The notes under the pieces were generated by a model. It was not told the DNA's origin, did not search any database, and was given only the letters and a program-made list of their open reading frames with translations. Made by a program: the position numbers and the translations under genes. This document shows, one piece after another, positions 61,459-64,000 of a DNA stretch of 64,000 nt. Origin of the DNA: an uncultured Cytophagaceae bacterium. GTDB taxonomy: Bacteria > Bacteroidota > Bacteroidia > Cytophagales > Spirosomataceae. The stretch spans positions 1 through 64,000 of the forward strand of contig CAIZMB010000072.1 of assembly GCA_903933935.1 (NCBI GenBank), given 5' to 3'. Every line of letters begins with the position of its first letter. Position 1 is the stretch's first letter.

Positions 61459-62085
61459 ATGAAGGCAGGGCTGATTAAAAAATATTTTCCAGAAATTACA
61501 GAAAAGCAGCTAGAGCAATTTGAGCTGCTTTTTCCTTTGTACCAAGAATGGAATGAGAAAATCAATGTGGTTTCTAGAAAAGACATTGAGAACTTAATGA
61601 TTCATCATGTCTTACATTCGTTGGCCATCGCTAAGATTATTTCATTCAGACTTGGCACAGAAATTCTAGATGTGGGAACTGGTGGTGGGTTTCCAGGAAT
61701 ACCTTTGGCTATTTTATTTCCGGAGGTAAAATTTACGTTGGTCGATAGCATAGGTAAAAAAATAAAGGTGGTCCAAGGGGTATCGGAATCATTGGGATTA
61801 ACGAATGTAACAGCACTGAACGTTCGGGCAGAAGATGTAGATCAAGACTTTGAATTTATCATTAGTAGAGCTGTTACTCGCATTACACCCTTTTATTATT
61901 GGGTTAAAAATAAAGTTAGCCCTAATCATTTTCATCCCCTTAGAAACGGGTTAATTTGCTTAAAGGGAGGAGATTTGACGGAAGAATTAGTTGAGCTAGG
62001 TAAAAAACATAAAGTTTTTGAATTATCTTCCCTTTTTAAAGAAGAATTCTTTGAATCAAAAAAAGTGGTGTATGTGCCCATGTAA
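61459..62085 (+). CDS. rsmG: 16S rRNA (guanine(527)-N(7))-methyltransferase RsmG
   Basis: 208 aa; 'EWNEKINVVSRKDIENLMIHHVLHSLAI', 'ILDVGTGGGFPGIPLAILFPEVKFTLVDSIGKKIKVV', 'SRAV'. Confidence 0.97.
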   Translation: MKAGLIKKYFPEITEKQLEQFELLFPLYQEWNEKINVVSRKDIENLMIHHVLHSLAIAKIISFRLGTEILDVGTGGGFPGIPLAILFPEVKFTLVDSIGKKIKVVQGVSESLGLTNVTALNVRAEDVDQDFEFIISRAVTRITPFYYWVKNKVSPNHFHPLRNGLICLKGGDLTEELVELGKKHKVFELSSLFKEEFFESKKVVYVPM

Positions 62086-62095
62086 AGCGTAAATT

Positions 62096-63082
62096 ATGTC
62101 AAAAATATCGGTCGCTCTTTGTACATATAATGGGGAGAAGTATCTGCAGCACCAATTGGAATCCATCAAGAATCAAACGCTTGGTGTTCATGAATTGATA
62201 GTATGTGACGATGGATCAAAAGATCGTACGATTTCTATTTTACAAAATTTCAAATCGCATGTCGATTTTAAAATAGAGATTCATGTGAATTCCAAGAATT
62301 TGGGATCTAGCAAAAACTTCGAGAAATGCATTCAGTTATGTACCGGTGATATTGTATTCTTATGTGATCAAGATGACTGGTGGTATGAGGAGAAAGTTGA
62401 GCGACAAATGGATTTTTTCAATGCCCATCCAGAAATTGATGCTGTTTTTTCAAACGCCGTGATGGTTGACCAAAAGGGCATTCCAACGGGAAATACATCC
62501 TTTGACCAAATAGAGTTTTACCCTGAAATGCAGACCAAATGGAATTTAGGGCATGCCTTTGAAATGTTATTAAAAGGGTATGTGGTGACAGGGGCAACGT
62601 TGGCCATTCGGAAAAAAATATGTGCAGAAGTATTTCCGGTTCCAGAGATAATTCCCGAGTTAATACATGATGGTTGGATTAGTTTGTACTTGTCGCGCCA
62701 ACAAAAAATCAGTTTCATCAGCGATCCATTAATTCAATACCGTGAGCATTCGAGCCAGCAAGTTGGCCTACAAGGGAAAGAACCCACCATCACCCTAAAA
62801 GACCGCTTATTACGCTCTAGGGAAGATAAATTAACTCGCCTAAAAAAGAAATTTGACGACGCAAAAGCATTATTTGATTACTTTAGTGCTTTATCCATTA
62901 GAGATACAAATACCACAGAAAAAATAAAAGATCGCATGTTGCATTATCAAATGAGGTCAAAACTACCTAGTAATCGACTGCAAAGAATTTTACCCATCTT
63001 TAAGCATATCATTAACGGTGACTATAAATTACACGATGGTGGTAAATGGTGGAGACCAGCTTTAGGAGACTTATTGGAATAA
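62096..63082 (+). CDS. Glycosyltransferase family 2 protein
   Basis: 328 aa; 'SVALCTYNGEKYLQHQLESIKNQTL...ELIVCDDGSKDRTISIL', 'VFLCDQDDWW'. Confidence 0.95.
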   Translation: MSKISVALCTYNGEKYLQHQLESIKNQTLGVHELIVCDDGSKDRTISILQNFKSHVDFKIEIHVNSKNLGSSKNFEKCIQLCTGDIVFLCDQDDWWYEEKVERQMDFFNAHPEIDAVFSNAVMVDQKGIPTGNTSFDQIEFYPEMQTKWNLGHAFEMLLKGYVVTGATLAIRKKICAEVFPVPEIIPELIHDGWISLYLSRQQKISFISDPLIQYREHSSQQVGLQGKEPTITLKDRLLRSREDKLTRLKKKFDDAKALFDYFSALSIRDTNTTEKIKDRMLHYQMRSKLPSNRLQRILPIFKHIINGDYKLHDGGKWWRPALGDLLE

Positions 63083-63086
63083 AATC

Positions 63087-63794
63087 ATGTCTAAACGTGT
63101 TGTAATCGTCATACCAGTTTATAAAAATACCTTGAACACAAATGAGGCTAAATCCCTCGCACAATGCAAAAAAGTATTGCATCAATACCCAATTATTTTT
63201 GTTGCTCCCAAAAGTTTACATGCTGAATTTTTTAGCAAAGAAGATCAGGTCGAAAGATTTGATGACGCTTATTTTAAAAGCCCAAAAACCTATAATAAAT
63301 TACTGATCAACCCCTTATTTTATGAGCGGTTTATCACGTATGAATTTATGCTCGTTTATCAATTAGACGCTTACGTATTTAAAGATGAATTGGAAAAATG
63401 GTGTGATAAAGGGTATGATTATATTGGTGCTCCAAAACTAAAACTCAAATTTTTCAAGGAAAAAGATCCTTTTGTCATGCCCATTTTTGAGCCCATTTTA
63501 TTTAATGGTGGCTTTTCGCTCAGGCGAATTAAACCTATCATAAAATTCTTAAAGGTTTATAATACGTTCATCCCTGCATGGCCTGCAAACGAGGATAGTT
63601 TATTCTCCGTATATCACAAAAGGGCTTTTCCGTTACGATTCATGTTGAAATTGCCAACTTGGAAAGAAGGTCTCTCATTTGCATTCGAAAAAAATCCTCA
63701 AATAAGCTATGGCCTACAAGGGAATTCCTTACCTTTTGGTTGCCACGCTTGGGAAAAATACAATCCCACGTTTTGGCAAAAATTTATACATTAG
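63087..63794 (+). CDS. DUF5672 family protein (glycosyltransferase-like)
   Basis: 235 aa; 'YEFMLVYQLDAYVFKDELEKWCDKGYDYIGAP', 'NGGFSLRRI', 'FGCHAWEKY'. Confidence 0.85.
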   Translation: MSKRVVIVIPVYKNTLNTNEAKSLAQCKKVLHQYPIIFVAPKSLHAEFFSKEDQVERFDDAYFKSPKTYNKLLINPLFYERFITYEFMLVYQLDAYVFKDELEKWCDKGYDYIGAPKLKLKFFKEKDPFVMPIFEPILFNGGFSLRRIKPIIKFLKVYNTFIPAWPANEDSLFSVYHKRAFPLRFMLKLPTWKEGLSFAFEKNPQISYGLQGNSLPFGCHAWEKYNPTFWQKFIH

Positions 63795-63802
63795 AACTAG
63801 GT

Positions 63803-64000
63803 TCAAGCTTTGAATTGTTCGCGCAATGGACGAACATTTCTTCGAGATATCGAAATCACATCGCCATTCACTAATCGAATAGCCTTTTGAGACTTAAAAT
63901 CAATATGTATAATTGAATCTGGGTTAATTAATGAGGATTTTGAGGGACGAATAAATTGATATTCCGCGAGCATCGTCGCAAAATATTTCAAAGTCCTACA
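63803..64000 (-). CDS. LytTR DNA-binding domain protein (partial, runs off window)
   Basis: C-terminal LytTR-like 'YQFIRPSKSSLINPDSIIHIDFKSQKAIRLVNGDVISISRRNVRPLREQF'. Confidence 0.8.
   Translation of the reverse strand, partial: CRTLKYFATMLAEYQFIRPSKSSLINPDSIIHIDFKSQKAIRLVNGDVISISRRNVRPLREQFKA

Noticed and set aside
1-64000. CRISPR arrays, tRNA/rRNA genes, retrons, toxin-antitoxin or restriction systems
   Set aside because: Read through intergenic regions on both strands; no repeat-spacer arrays, cloverleaf-like segments, reverse transcriptase, Cas or R-M motifs recognised.

Overview
The window is chromosomal DNA from a Bacteroidota bacterium, probably Cytophagales-like, judging from SusC/SusD, GldE, TAnnTTTG promoters and gene order. 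Left to right: pruA; an HhH protein; rpoB-rpoC; a DUF3467 gene; a hexuronate catabolic operon (uxaB-uxaC-kdgK-eda-MFS); LpxH-like, glycosyltransferase and metallophosphoesterase genes; a surface-glycan cluster with a NeuB-like synthase lacking its C-terminal SAF domain, KdsC-type phosphatase, SDR, class III aminotransferase, split transketolase and SpsF-type cytidylyltransferase (candidate undescribed CMP-keto-sugar-acid pathway); a truncated parA relic; a phosphorus-themed region (choice-of-anchor I lipoprotein, SusCD pair, phosphonatase-like HAD, FAD oxidoreductase, PhnO-like GNAT, PhnZ-like HD oxygenase, DUF5690-like MFS, TonB receptor with a beta-helix-like lipoprotein); then uvrD, gldE, ssb, mutY, HU, TPR proteins, RNase E/G, a PiT transporter, rsmG, glycosyltransferases and a partial LytTR gene. 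Two small coding segments absent from the supplied ORF track were found: a 29-aa bS22/mS38 (AURKAIP1/COX24-like) ribosomal protein at 56863-56952, and a 42-aa ParA N-terminus with an intact Walker A motif at 30286-30414. Several intergenic regions carry 11-bp-period TTAACA-type direct repeats resembling Pho boxes, including an exact shared 15-mer (TTAACAATTCCTTAA) upstream of the PiT gene and in the TonB-receptor divergent promoter region. No rRNA, tRNA, CRISPR array or intact transposon was recognised. All assignments come from reading the sequence and remembered family signatures; no searches were run.
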